From positions 248,001 to 312,000 of the forward strand of contig NHNW01000008.1 in the NCBI GenBank assembly GCA_002786025.1: DNA of 64,000 nucleotides, written 5' to 3'. Every line of letters starts with the position of its first letter. Position 1 is the stretch's first letter. This DNA comes from Zasmidium citrigriseum. Lineage: Eukaryota; Ascomycota; Dothideomycetes; Mycosphaerellales; Mycosphaerellaceae. A program made the position numbers and the translations under genes. Below, one piece after another: positions 31,456 through 42,147 of the stretch. The notes beneath the pieces are model-generated. The model was not told the origin of the DNA. It did not search any database and saw only the letters and a list, made by a program, of their open reading frames with translations.

Positions 31456-34400
31456 TCATCCCTCACTGGTGTCCATCCTCTCGGCCGCCCTCTCGGCCGC
31501 CCTCTGAGCCTTCTTCTCCGCTTTCCATGCATCAATCTGCTTCTTGAGCTCGACATTCGGAATGACGTCCTCAATTTTAAGAGGCGTACGGTTGAAGGGG
31601 TCGGTAGGGTCGCTGAGAAGATGGCTGCGAATCGTCGCCCGGTCGACCGTGTTCTTGCTTCGGGGCAAAATGACCGGATCGCTCATGAGGTCGAAGACGA
31701 GAGGATCCATGAACTCCTCTGGTGCCTCTCCGAGATCTTGCTCTTCCTGCTCGATGGCGGCCTTGGCCTCGGCAACCGCCTGAGCCAGCTCGTTCCAAAC
31801 CCGCAGTTCCTCTGGCGACTTTCTGGCGAATCGGTTCATAACTTCGACCGCTTTCTCGAAGTTTTCGGGCTTGTACGACCTACCATCGTCGGCAATAGCG
31901 GCTACAAAGTTCTGCTTGCCGGCGAGATTCGTGTAGATGGTCATGATGTCGGCGAGAAGTTCCTTCGCGTTGAAGCCATATTGCTCCGGGTGTTCCACTT
32001 TCAACTCCCTCGACTTCTTGCTCGTCATGAGGTCCAGGTTGTAATCCAGCATGTGAGCCAAGCGCACAACGATTTCCTTCATGGTGAAAGATTCGCCCAG
32101 AGTCTCGGTGAAGAGGATCAACGTCTCCATTGACTCCCGGGTGAGTTGCATGTAGCTCTTGGCCTTGCCCTTCTGATCGTCCAGGAGTTCCTGCTTCTCC
32201 TTGCGCTGCTCTTCAGTAAGCTCACGCATGACGTTGGCGTCCGCTATCTCAGCGGTGAGCTGGTTGATCTTGATGAAAGCGCTCAAACTCTCATCGAGAA
32301 CGAAGGTGGCATCGTTCACCAGCATGTTGACGAACTGGACGAAGAAGTCCGTGTTCACCTGCGCCTCTCTCGCCAAGTTCTCCCGGTAAAGGCTGTTCAC
32401 CCAGATCTTTTTGATCACCTGAAAGATCTCGTAGCGGATGTTGAATTTATCAAAGAACTGCGTGTGAGTTCCCGTGCTCTCCGCTTCGATGTAGAATTTC
32501 ATCAGCGCGTGAAGGAGATGCTTGTGCGCGAAGGACGATCCGATCAGGAGATCACCAAGTACACCTCGCGCGTGGTTGTAGAACGGCATCACGCCGTAGT
32601 AGAGAATCGTGACAAGTCCAGACTTCACGCCGGGATTCTTCACATACTCGCTGCTGCGAAGGAATGTCACGCAGATTTGCATGATCTCCTCACTCTGCTG
32701 CGGGGTGATGATTTGCGGCATATGTGAGGTGATGAACTTGAAGTTATCCACGATATCCTCGAGGAAATACTCCGGTAGGCAGCGGAACACGTGAGATTGC
32801 TCCTCGGGAAGCGGCAGGTGAAGTGGTTGCACTGGCAGATTCTTGCCTGAGGCGATGCGGAGGAGCCACACAATCACATAGCGCATGAACTGCATAGAGC
32901 GTGCTTGGGTGAGGTCGTCCAGCAGCACGCCAGTGGTCGAGTGAATTGTGCTCCAATCGTCGTCGATGCGCTTCTTGAACTTGGCACACTCGGACTCGAA
33001 GCGCGCAAGGTAGCGCGGATCCTGTGAGGTGAGATTAGCTCGTTCTCCATCTTTCTCTTTGAATCCCAACCCGCCAGACAGCTCTCGATAGGCTCAGACA
33101 GTCGTTCAGTGGTCGGAGATCGATCGCCATCCTTCTCAACTTCGCTCAGGTGATCCAGCTTCGCCAGGCGAGGCCGGCCAGCCTGGAGGTAGACCCAAGG
33201 CGCGAGATGAGAGGCAGGTATCTCAGCCATTCTCAACAAAGCTCATTCGGCCAAACCGGCTTTGGATCGCTTGGACGGGCATGCAAAAGTCGGGGATCGA
33301 TGCAAAGCTGGAGATTGCTCCGCCGAGTCCGGGCTCGTCAAACTGGCGCGAGGGGGCTATGGGCCTGACAGTGGCCATCACCGCCGCGAGAGGTCGCAAT
33401 GATCCCCGTAGTACTCAACCAACTCGATTTGCCAAACGGCTTTTGAGTCGCTTGGATGGGAGCGCAGCAGTTGGGGATCAATCGCGGCATCGCGTGCAAA
33501 TTGATTGCTCCACGTGGCTGAGTTTGTCCGAGCTTATCAGACCAGCTCGACTGGCCTTCACAAGCATGTTCGGGTTGAGATGGTGATTGCAAGTCCCCGT
33601 TGTTACATGCCCATCCAAGCGGTCCAAGAGTTGCCAAAGAGTTGTCGTCTGATGGGGATTGGGGAAAGGGGGAGTTAGAACTTACATTGACATATTTGTG
33701 CCGCTCGGCCTCGAAGGCCGCCAGCTCCTTCTCCATTCGCTGGACGGTCTTCCGCATCGTGGTCATTCGGGTTTGCGCCGCTTCAGTGCCGTAGTGATGA
33801 GCAGCCACAGTCAGGAAGAAGATTTCAGAGATGAAGTTGTTGGAGCCGGTAGCCTTATTGGAGTAGAACTCGTCGGAAGCCTTCTGATCTGCGTTGATCT
33901 TCGTCTCGTCACTGATGTCCACACGGGGGTTGCGGCGTAGGTAGTCGACATCGATCTTCTCGATCTTGCCAAATTTGGCGTCCATGAAGGGATCGCAGAG
34001 CTGATCGAGGACGTTCGTGACGTTCACCATGAATCCATCGCTGGAGACGATCCGGTAGTCGACGCGCATGGCACGCTTCTTGTGATTGAGGTTGACGGTC
34101 AGGGCTAGCCAGTCGAGCATACGCTCACGGTTGGCCGTGCCAGATCGAACGATGCCGTTCGTGATTTCGAACAGCTCGCTCTGATGAGTGCGAAGAGTCA
34201 TGCGAACTGCATTCTGTGCGTTCGCGATGAAGCCCTTGTCTCGAGTCCGTGGAGCCGAGAAGTAGTTATTCGCGACCTCCTGCTGCATTGGCGATAGCCG
34301 GAAGAAAGGACCTAGTATCGTCTTGGTCTCGATATCTTGCGCGGCGATACCCTCGGGCGCCCACATGGGAGACTGAGTGACCGCTTCCACGATCTTCGGG

Positions 34401-35399
34401 AATCGCAGCAGGTTCCGTATGGCTCGCACGTAGTTCTGGTAGTCACCCAACATGTCCTTCTGTGCTAATTGTCTGCTGAGCTCTTCAGCGGCGCCGACTA
34501 TGGTCTCTTTGATGGTGTCGTCTTCGTCGAAGCGACTGCTGGCCTCAGTGAGGAAGTCGGTGCAGATGCCGACGTCGCACTCAGGCTCAGCGAGCAGATG
34601 ATCGACGAGTCGGTTCGAGGTTGGTGCATCACCAAACATCTCGGGCATGGTCACGGCGAAGATGCTATAGCTCATGCTCATCCGTCTCGCCTCTCGGAGG
34701 ATGAGCTGCTTTGGGTCTTCAGGACCCGTGAATGTGTTGCCTCGGATGGCTTTTGACGCCCTCTTGAAGCACTGCAGAAGGTATTCGAATCTCTTCTCAG
34801 CAGGTAGCTGTCCCGTTGCCTCTGTGATGACTCCTTCCAGCTCTTCGGTGCTCAGCAACAACGATGGCTTGTTCGATGCCACCAGATCTTGCTTCGTGTC
34901 GGGGATATGGATGAGCTTATTGCCATGAGCATCCTTCAGCTCTTCGGGCTTGAGCGTGACTCTGAATATCTGGCGGAGGTGTCTGTCCTGCCACGACTCG
35001 AGGCTCTCTGGTGCCCGCTCGGGTCTCGTGCGTGGTCGCTCGGAGCCATCACGCTCTCTCTTCGCGGGGGATGATGGGCGTGGTTTGACGGTGATCTGTG
35101 GCGTAGTCGGCTTCGCTGGCTCGGAGACTGCTGGCTCGCTGGGCTGTGGTGCTGGCGGTTGCTGCTCCGTCGATTGCTCTGCTGGTGGAGGCGGCGTCGA
35201 GCCGTTGGGACCTCCAAGCTTGGCCAGGCGCTTGGCCCGGATCTATCAGATGTCAGTATACAGGTCTGGATATCCTATCCCCGCCAAAGCGATCTCCGAC
35301 CATGCTCGTGATCAGAGCTATAGACCTCTTGAGATGCCTCGATCTGGCGGGGATCGCTCTGTCACATACCTTATCAGCGTCGGACTGTGTCGAATCCAT
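31456..35399 (-). CDS. ufd2: Ubiquitin conjugation factor E4, Ufd2
   Basis: Three exons give about 1050 residues: a 10-codon first exon (35399-35370, MDSTQSDADK), exon 2 (35242-33686) and exon 3 (33021-31456). The N-terminal IRAKRLAKLGG is followed by a Pro-rich linker, then the long helical Ufd2 core (LRQIFRVTLKPEE, ILGPFFRLSPMQQEVANNYF, RMLDWLALTVNLNHKRAM-type region, DVDYLRRNPRVDISDETKIN). The C-terminal U-box (about 963-1035) reads EEFMDPLVFDLMSDPVILP, TVDRATIRSHLLSDPTDPFN. Ufd2 elongates ubiquitin chains on substrates handed over by Cdc48. The intron between KYVN and DPRYLARF is 664 bp, roughly ten times the local norm, and carries a repeat. Reading through its donor gives a spurious 514-codon frame. 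Confidence 0.93.
33247..33640. repeat. Three-copy repeat inside UFD2 intron (two direct, one inverted)
   Basis: Copy A (about 33247-33344) and copy B (about 33426-33540) are imperfect direct repeats: both contain GCCAAAC-GGCTTT, then CGCTTGGAYGGG (33268-33279 and 33449-33460), GGGGATC and GATTGCTCC. A shorter inverted copy C (about 33590-33640) has the same core on the minus strand (33610-33621). No coding content. Confidence 0.65.
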
Positions 35400-35843
35400 G
35401 ATCTCGACACTGGAGGCTCCTCGACAACTTAGTTCAGTGCAAGGTAGAAGTATCAAGTATCGGGGAAGTGGCGCGTGGATTAAGTGGTTGTTCCTGCCTA
35501 ATTTGTCAGGCAGCGATGACGGAATTATGTGGAAGGACTGCCGACGCTAGTCAACTCTAAATTCCGTCACTTTCTGCTTGTTAATCACATGGAATTTCAC
35601 ACGTGCGAGACGAAGTGAATGAGAAGACGAACGAGAAGCTTCATGATCTCGGGGACATGTACCACTCTCTCCTTGAGATTCTCGATGCCTTGAGATCCTT
35701 ATCGAAGCTTCATTGCATCGGTTCGCTTCATCGAGGACGGAGATAGCACTCAGGAAGTGCAGTCTGTGATGGCACTGGACGCTGGAGAGATTTGTCGATA
35801 ATCGAGCGAATGTACTTTCATGAATCTATTCGTCTATCTGTAT
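35400..35843. other. Intergenic, UFD2 promoter and desaturase 3' flank
   Basis: Both flanking genes are on the minus strand. I see only short frames and no structured feature. Confidence 0.35.
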
Positions 35844-36989
35844 TCAACCCACAACAGTCACTGGCTGCTTGTGGGATTTCTCGTCTTTGCTGCCGCCACC
35901 AACCAGGCGGCCGCCTTCCTTCCGCTTCACTCTACACCACAGTCCGACCTCTTTGTCAATGATGAACTGCCAGATAACACCCACCCAGCTGTAGTGGCAA
36001 GGCAAGTCACAATAGAACTCGTTCGCGATCTGGTTTAACTTCCACAGTCTGGTCCAAGGAATGGCTGGGAAGTCGTGATGCTCGTTGTGCAAACCCACGT
36101 TGTACGTGAGAAGGTTGAGAATCCCGTAGTAGGAGTACGTCTCCGGTGGAGGGGCCAGCTTCGCAGATGGCGCTGCCTTGGCCTCGAGTGACCGGCTGTG
36201 TTGCGAGAAGACGTAGTGCTCCGCGATGAAGTGGCCAGCACAGGGATGCAGCGAACCAGCGAGGAAAGAGCTCATGATGAAGTATCCTAGAGCCTTGCCG
36301 CCGAATGCCGTCCCGATCACATAGTCGAACAGGACTTGGCCAGCAATGTTCAGCGCATGAATCCATGTCAATGGCAGCTTGTAAACCATCATCGGCCGCA
36401 GTGCGTAGAACAAGATTTGGAAGGTGCAGAAGAAGGCCTTGCCTGCAACAGAGTCCAGGAACCAAGCCTCCAGTGCGGTAGGCAAATCAGTATCCAGACC
36501 ATCCACGCCAAGTGATTTATGATGTGTCAGATGGTAGGGTCTGAAAGACGCCGAGTATGGAATCCCAATGGGCAGGTTGGCAACAATCGCGAACAGTCTG
36601 TTGGCCATTGGCGACTTGAATGCCAGATTATGCGAGATCTCATGTATAGCCAGAAACAAGTTCTGGTTGGCCGTCGCTCCAATCACATACGCCGTGAGCA
36701 GGAACTGCCACGACAGTACAGGCATATCCCTCAGGGCATATGCACAGAAGATCTGCAGTCCGACCACAGCCAACACCACCGGCACGGTCAATGGCTCTGG
36801 CCCGCAGAGTTTCAGGACTTCAGGGTGTGCTTTTATGATAGCCTGTCTCCGAGTCTTGTGCGGCTCTTCGGTGTACGTCCAGAAGAAGTCATCCTGGGGG
36901 GAGACCTGCTCTTTCTCTGCTCCTTGGACCGTACCCTTGCTGGTCTTGTCATTCGTGACGGTCGTGGCGGTAGCGACTGACGCCGGCAT
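35844..36989 (-). CDS. Sphingolipid delta-4 desaturase (DES family)
   Basis: A single exon of 381 residues. It has the N-terminal lipid desaturase domain (DDFFWTYTEEPHKTRRQAI) and three histidine boxes: HEISHN (116-121), HLTHH (153-157) and HNEHHD (301-306), with HPCAGHFIAEHY (248-259) between them. Membrane segments lie around 66-110 and 185-245. These features and the length match fungal dihydroceramide delta-4 desaturases, ER membrane di-iron enzymes that introduce the 4,5 double bond of the sphingoid base, a step toward glucosylceramide. No cytochrome b5 domain is fused. The start at MPASVATAT is the only ATG upstream of the conserved N-terminus in this frame. Confidence 0.93.
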   Translation of the reverse strand: MPASVATATTVTNDKTSKGTVQGAEKEQVSPQDDFFWTYTEEPHKTRRQAIIKAHPEVLKLCGPEPLTVPVVLAVVGLQIFCAYALRDMPVLSWQFLLTAYVIGATANQNLFLAIHEISHNLAFKSPMANRLFAIVANLPIGIPYSASFRPYHLTHHKSLGVDGLDTDLPTALEAWFLDSVAGKAFFCTFQILFYALRPMMVYKLPLTWIHALNIAGQVLFDYVIGTAFGGKALGYFIMSSFLAGSLHPCAGHFIAEHYVFSQHSRSLEAKAAPSAKLAPPPETYSYYGILNLLTYNVGLHNEHHDFPAIPWTRLWKLNQIANEFYCDLPCHYSWVGVIWQFIIDKEVGLWCRVKRKEGGRLVGGGSKDEKSHKQPVTVVG

Positions 36990-37598
36990 CGTTGCGAGAG
37001 GATGTCGGGAACCTCGAAGGTGGACGACTTGGAGGGAAGTTGTTCTGTCTGCCTGGGTTGTGGGATGGCGAATGGCGAGCTTTAAAGTTCAAGGACCCAC
37101 TTCTTCGCCCTGCCAAGAAACAGGGTCTGGTGGTCACGACTTCACTTCACGTCGTTCCTGTCTCCTGACTTGTCAAGCCACCTTCGAAACATTAGAGCCG
37201 AAATGACCACAGTCGACTCCGTCATGACTGCTCGAGATGTCCCCAAGGACGACCTCTTCGGTGTCTCTGCAAGGCACGAGAGAGCTCGGCGCATGTTCCA
37301 CCAAGATTTTGAGAATCTCGCTGCTTACCTCTCGCAACTACCACGCATGATGCAGCCTGATCCAATCGCCTGCACCATAATGCATATTCACAGAACTGAT
37401 GACCAACTTCACAGCCTATCATAAATTCGCTGTTATCACACCTCTCACATAAAAATATCGAGTGCATGCTCTCTCCTTCAAAATGGCACTTACTCCCTCT
37501 GAGCAACGAAACTTCAACACTGATACGCCCCCATACACGCACCGCGTCGACTACTTTGACCTTACAAGACACTTGAAGCCTACACCTTTCCAAGCACC
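36990..37598. other. Divergent intergenic region, desaturase and F-box promoters
   Basis: No gene is supported. A plus-strand frame (37170-37424) has no recognisable domain and overlaps the presumed F-box leader. Confidence 0.35.
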
Positions 37599-38690
37599 AT
37601 GGCTGAAGTTCACGGCCTGACCGCACTGCCCCCGGAACTCACCTGCGAGATTCTCGGATATCTACCAGCACACACGCTCGTTCGCGTTGGCCAGACATGC
37701 CAGCAGCTGCGCGCGATTGTCAATGACCCGTTCCTTAGCACGCGCATCATCAATCGCGAGCGCACCCGTCTTCTGGAGAGCCACCGTCCTCCTTCTCTTG
37801 CGGGACTCTCGCTACTGGAGGCTTTTCGCAAGTGGGTACTGTTCCATGGCCGACCAACGCATGACGACATCTACTGGGCCTGCTCTCGCTTCGTGTTCGA
37901 GTATATGTCGTCGAATGGCTTCCCAAAAGAGAAACCCTGGGGTAAAAGGCGAAGCTTACTGGACAAGCTGACAGAGTACCTCTACCATCTGGATCACGCG
38001 GCGCATTATGATCCGCACCATCCAGGACCCGACGCAAACGGCGATCATGCGATGAAGCCATGCCTGTGCAATCGCTGCTGTTGTGAGCGTCCGGAAGGAG
38101 GGAACCATTGCTGGATAGAGAAGTTGGTGAGAGATCCGGCGGCACAGGATCAACGGAATGGGAAGGGTGCGAAAGGTTTCTGGAACGGTTGTAGCAAAAA
38201 GGCAAGACATGTCATTGCAGAGAAAGATTGGATGGCAATGGTGCAAGATGTGATCCGAGAGCCAATCCAGCAGTATTCTTACACAGAGCGACGGAGGGTG
38301 CGAATGTGTCTGTGGAAGGTTTTGCACCATGAGATCACCCTACAACCAAGCTCTTGGCGATGGCAGATTGAGATGGAGGTTTTCGAAGACCTTACGGAAT
38401 TACCACCATTGGACGAGAAAGCAATCATGCGAGGCGCGACGTACATGATGAAGATGGACCCTTCAAAAGTGAAGCGAATAAGCCGTCGACACAGTGTGGA
38501 CAACTTCGACGGCGAGCATGCGAAGGGAGCAGAAATGACAGTGCGCGCCATCAAGGAGCTTGTACGCATTGAGAGCGGCCGGAGGACCGGTCCAGAGAAA
38601 CTCGTGGATCCTCAAGGTCGACTCTTACGCGCGCACATCTTCGAACAGGTGCAGATCCTCACTGATGGCACCGTTTCCGATGAAGAATAA
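37599..38690 (+). CDS. F-box domain protein
   Basis: A single exon of 363 residues. The N-terminus carries an F-box (LTALPPELTCEILGYLPAHTLVRVGQTCQQLRAIVNDP, about 6-44, given here in its two halves LTALPPELTCEILGYLP and LVRVGQTCQQLRAIVNDP), which binds Skp1 in SCF ubiquitin ligases. The C-terminal part is not a WD40 or LRR array; it has a Cys-rich patch (PCLCNRCCCERPEGGNHCW, about 150-170) and a helical region. The target is therefore unknown. It ends 67 bp from the stop of the convergent P450 gene. Confidence 0.85.
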   Translation: MAEVHGLTALPPELTCEILGYLPAHTLVRVGQTCQQLRAIVNDPFLSTRIINRERTRLLESHRPPSLAGLSLLEAFRKWVLFHGRPTHDDIYWACSRFVFEYMSSNGFPKEKPWGKRRSLLDKLTEYLYHLDHAAHYDPHHPGPDANGDHAMKPCLCNRCCCERPEGGNHCWIEKLVRDPAAQDQRNGKGAKGFWNGCSKKARHVIAEKDWMAMVQDVIREPIQQYSYTERRRVRMCLWKVLHHEITLQPSSWRWQIEMEVFEDLTELPPLDEKAIMRGATYMMKMDPSKVKRISRRHSVDNFDGEHAKGAEMTVRAIKELVRIESGRRTGPEKLVDPQGRLLRAHIFEQVQILTDGTVSDEE

Positions 38691-38757
38691 TATCCGAGTA
38701 TTTATCCACAAAGCGTCTGTTCTCTCCGCTGTCTGCGCTATATCTGTTCTCACGCCC

Positions 38758-40363
38758 TCAGGTGCTCCCTCTCAGTCTGATCTGACAACTATACCTCTGA
38801 AACACAAACCAACTGGTAAACAGCTCCCACGGCTTCTCATCCACAAACACCAGATCAAACTTCCTCACAATCTGCGGAAGCAACTTCGACATCTCCAAAA
38901 TCGAAATGTTCTTCCCAATACAAGTCCTTGTTCCACCGCCGAAAGCGAAAGAAGTCGCCACTGCAGCATCGTTGTCCAGGAACCTCTCCGGTTTGAACTC
39001 GTCGGCGTCAGAGCCGTAGACTTCTGGATTTCGGTGAATCGCCCAAGATTGACATCCGACATGCGTCCCTTCAGGGAAGAATCGCCCTGCCAGTTCAACG
39101 CCACCTTTGGGCACGGTACGTTCCAGAATGTATCCTGCCGCGGAGTGGATTCGCAATGTCTCCTGGATCACGGCGCCCAGGTACTGCAGGTTCTGCGCTT
39201 CCTGCCAGGTGATGGGATCTGAACAGCCATCGATTTCCTTCCGCAGAATCGCCAACTTCTCGGGGTGCCGGTACAAGTAATACAGCGCTGCCGAAAGCGT
39301 GATGCCAGTCGTATCCGATCCCGCAGCAAAATTCCCTCCAATCGCATCAAAGACATGAAGGTCTTCCACTTTGCCCGAATCCTTGAGCTTGATCAGCTTC
39401 GTGATGAACGGCTCCTGCTTGGGATCCTCTTTCTCGGCAGCAAGGGCCTCGCGACGCTTCTCCAGCTGCCGAAGGACGATTTCGTTGAAGGCAGAGCCCC
39501 CGTTCTTCAAGCCCAGCAGCTTGCGGACCTGGAAAAACAAAGGATGATATTCGGGGATGATGCCGACGTGGCCTTGGTACATCGCGCCGCTGTGGGCGAG
39601 TTTGACCATGTTTTCGGCGTCGGCTTCTGTTTCCATCATGCCGAAGCTGCGGTCGATCTATGCGACAATCAGAACCATCTCTATCCCACGGAACGACAGT
39701 CTCACGGGGTCGACGTACCGTAATCTCCCCAATAACATCAAACGCATAAAACTGCATAAACTGCGGAATCCCCACAGCCGTCTTCCTCTGCGCAAACTCC
39801 TCAAACTTCCTGACGCACACGGCGTTCATCCGGTCAACGGCGCCCTCATAATGCACCATAGACGTCATGGTATATAGCGACGCAATTTTTCGCCTCCGCT
39901 CGGAATGCTCTTTCTCATCCCGAATGGTGAAGATGTTGGGAATACCTGGATCAGCTCCGGTGTCGTAGTACGCTGTCTTCGCGAGGGGATCTTTCAGTTT
40001 GTAGATCTTCTTGAGGTCTGAGGGGGAGTTGAAGGAGTAGAGGTTGGGGGTTATGCGGACGACGGGGCCTGGTGAGTGGTGTTAGCATCGATGGGTCGAT
40101 CGAAATGTGGTTGTGGCTGATTGCTCACCATATCTCTTATGCAGCTCCGAAAAAGTCATATGAGACTGGCCATTGCTGATCTCTTTCAACAACCAAAGAC
40201 GTGTCCATCTGGCCCAAAAGGGGCCTGGAAGATCTCGAAGAGGGTCGAGGAACAGCGCATGGAACGTACGACCGACGACGACAGCGACAACGACCACGCA
40301 AGCCGCGATACATAGATGGTTCGTTGTCAATCCCGTCGGGGCCAACACGTCGATGTCTGACAT
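38758..40363 (-). CDS. Cytochrome P450, pisatin-demethylase-like
   Basis: Three exons (40363-40129, 40068-39719, 39657-38758; introns of 60 and 61 bp) give about 494 residues. An N-terminal membrane anchor (LCIAACVVVVAVVVG) precedes the Pro-rich hinge (LRDLPGPFWARWTRLW). The oxygen-binding I-helix reads NFAAGSDTTGITLS, the K-helix QETLR, the PERF region ADEFKPERFLD, and the haem loop SFAFGGGTRTCIGKN with the ligand Cys441. The early segment RYGPVVRITPNLYSFNSPSD is typical of the pisatin demethylase (CYP57-like) group of fungal P450s. The substrate cannot be told. It diverges from an alpha/beta hydrolase gene at 41005, a pairing consistent with detoxification or specialised metabolism. Confidence 0.92.
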
Positions 40364-41004
40364 GTTCGTAGCTTCTGTTGTTCGAAGAGGTACTTTGTGC
40401 TGATGTATCCAAGGTTTAATGCCTGGTGATTGGAGCTTTTTGCTGAAATGGTTTCTTGGGTCTCATGGGAGTTCGGCTGGGGACAAGTTTTTATGTCTTC
40501 TCCCGGGTCTGACAAGTCGCCTTCGACCAGGTTAACTGGCCGCAAATGTCACCTCGGCCATGGCAGCACTGGAAGGCTGGAGGAAACCCTATCTTGCAAG
40601 AGTGCGGGTGTCAATACATCCCGGCTGAGAGTTCGGAATCGCCGAAACCAAGACGATCTGCCAACTTTGTCACCAGGAACGCAGGCAAACGGGACGGTTG
40701 GCAGTCTCGGAAATCCGGCTCCCGCAAAGAAACAACCTCGAAGGTTTGGGCGATCGAAGGCATGCAGTCTTGGCAGTGGGGCGCGCGGGCAGCGTTGCTT
40801 GACAGCCTTGCACAGTTGCCCGTATCAGAAGTGTGACGACCGACGCAGTATGTGTTGGAGTTTTGAGTATCCGGATGTCGGACATTTCTCTTACCCGTAT
40901 GGCTACTTTTTCTTCAAACCTTGGGATGTCTTAAAAGACTCCCATTAGTGTTCGATGCTCTCATCACGATTACTACGTACCAAAGCCAACCGTCCCTCGC
41001 AACA
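40364..41004. other. Shared divergent promoter region, P450 and alpha/beta hydrolase
   Basis: A 641-bp spacer between two divergent starts. No gene; the plus-strand frame 40430-40948 has no family content. It could act as a bidirectional promoter. Confidence 0.4.
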
Positions 41005-42054
41005 ATGGAAAAGAAAGAATTCACCTACAAGACCGTCACCAACTCAGACGGCTCCTCAACAGTCCTTACGGCCGACTTCTACTACGACCCTTCGTCTACC
41101 AAGCTACACCCCCTCGGTACAAGATCATGAAATCCACCCTCAGCCCCCAATGCTAACCAACACCTCACAGCCCTCTTCTTCCACAGCGGCGGCTTCATCG
41201 TCGGCTCCAAAGACGACGTCCCGCCCCTCCAGCTCGAGCTCCTAACAGGCCACGACTTCCTCGTCGTAGCCCCGAATTTCCGCCTCTGTCCTACGATCAA
41301 CGCCCTCGAAGGCCCCGTGCAGGATTGTCTGGATTGCTATGAGTGGGCTCGAAGAGATCTCCCCTCCCTACTCAAACCGCAAGGCGTCCGAGTCGAAGCA
41401 GAAAAAATCGTCGCCCTGGGAACATCCTGCGGCGGAACCCTCGCCCACCACATGGTCTCGTCCCTCCCCATCCACTCACCTTCAACTAACCACTGACCAA
41501 CTCCCCAGACAAAATCCCCCCATCCCCCACAGGCAATCCTCGACATAGCCGGCTCCAAATCCCTCTCTTCCCACTTCTACACAAACGGTTCCCTCCCACC
41601 TGGCCTAACAACCCTCCCCTCCCTCTCCCAAACCTTCATCGCCCAAATTCACGACGAAGTCCCTGCACCAGTCTCTTACCCCGTCCCCTACGGCCCCCAC
41701 GGCTTCTCTACAACTAAACCGCGCTGGGCCTGGATGCTGTCCACCTCGGCCGACGGCACATTCTACAGTAGCATAGTGCCGGATGGGAAAGTCGAACTCC
41801 TCGATCCTGCCGCGCTTTGGAAAGGGAAGGAGAGGTGGCCGGCGACGTGTTTCTTGCATGGGACAAAAGACACGTTGGTTGATGTAGAATTTTCGAAATC
41901 AGCTGCGAAGGAGTTAGACGCGAAGGGTGTGGAAGTGGAGTGTATACTTGTCGAGGGGAAAGATCACGGATTCGATGAACAGTTGCAGAGGGGGAAGGAT
42001 GGATGGGAAGAGATGGAGAGGGCGTTCGCCTTTCTAGCAAAACACGTAGAATAG
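41005..42054 (+). CDS. Alpha/beta hydrolase fold esterase (HSL-like)
   Basis: Three exons (41005-41116, 41171-41454, 41509-42054) give about 313 residues. The oxyanion-hole strand reads ALFFHSGGFIVGSK (HSGG in place of the usual HGGG), the nucleophile elbow LGTSCGGTLAHH with Ser123, the acid HGTKDTLVD (Asp253) and the base GKDHGFDEQ (His285). This places it in the hormone-sensitive-lipase-like group of carboxylesterases. Intron 2 uses a GTCTCG donor, which is weak, but the branch site CAACTAAC and the in-frame join to PPQAILDIAGS support it. It likely hydrolyses a small ester or lactone; its partnership with the divergent P450 is inference. Confidence 0.85.
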
Positions 42055-42147
42055 CTCATCATGATCGTCATAGACCTCCTATCCTCATCTATCAAAAAAG
42101 TGAACGCATGCATCGTGTACTCATAAAACCTCTATAACCCCACCCAT

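Noticed and set aside
33338..33685. Extension of the UFD2 exon 2 frame beyond KYVN
   Set aside because: It is read-through past a good GTAAGT donor into the repeat-containing intron; the true continuation DPRYLARF lies at 33021.
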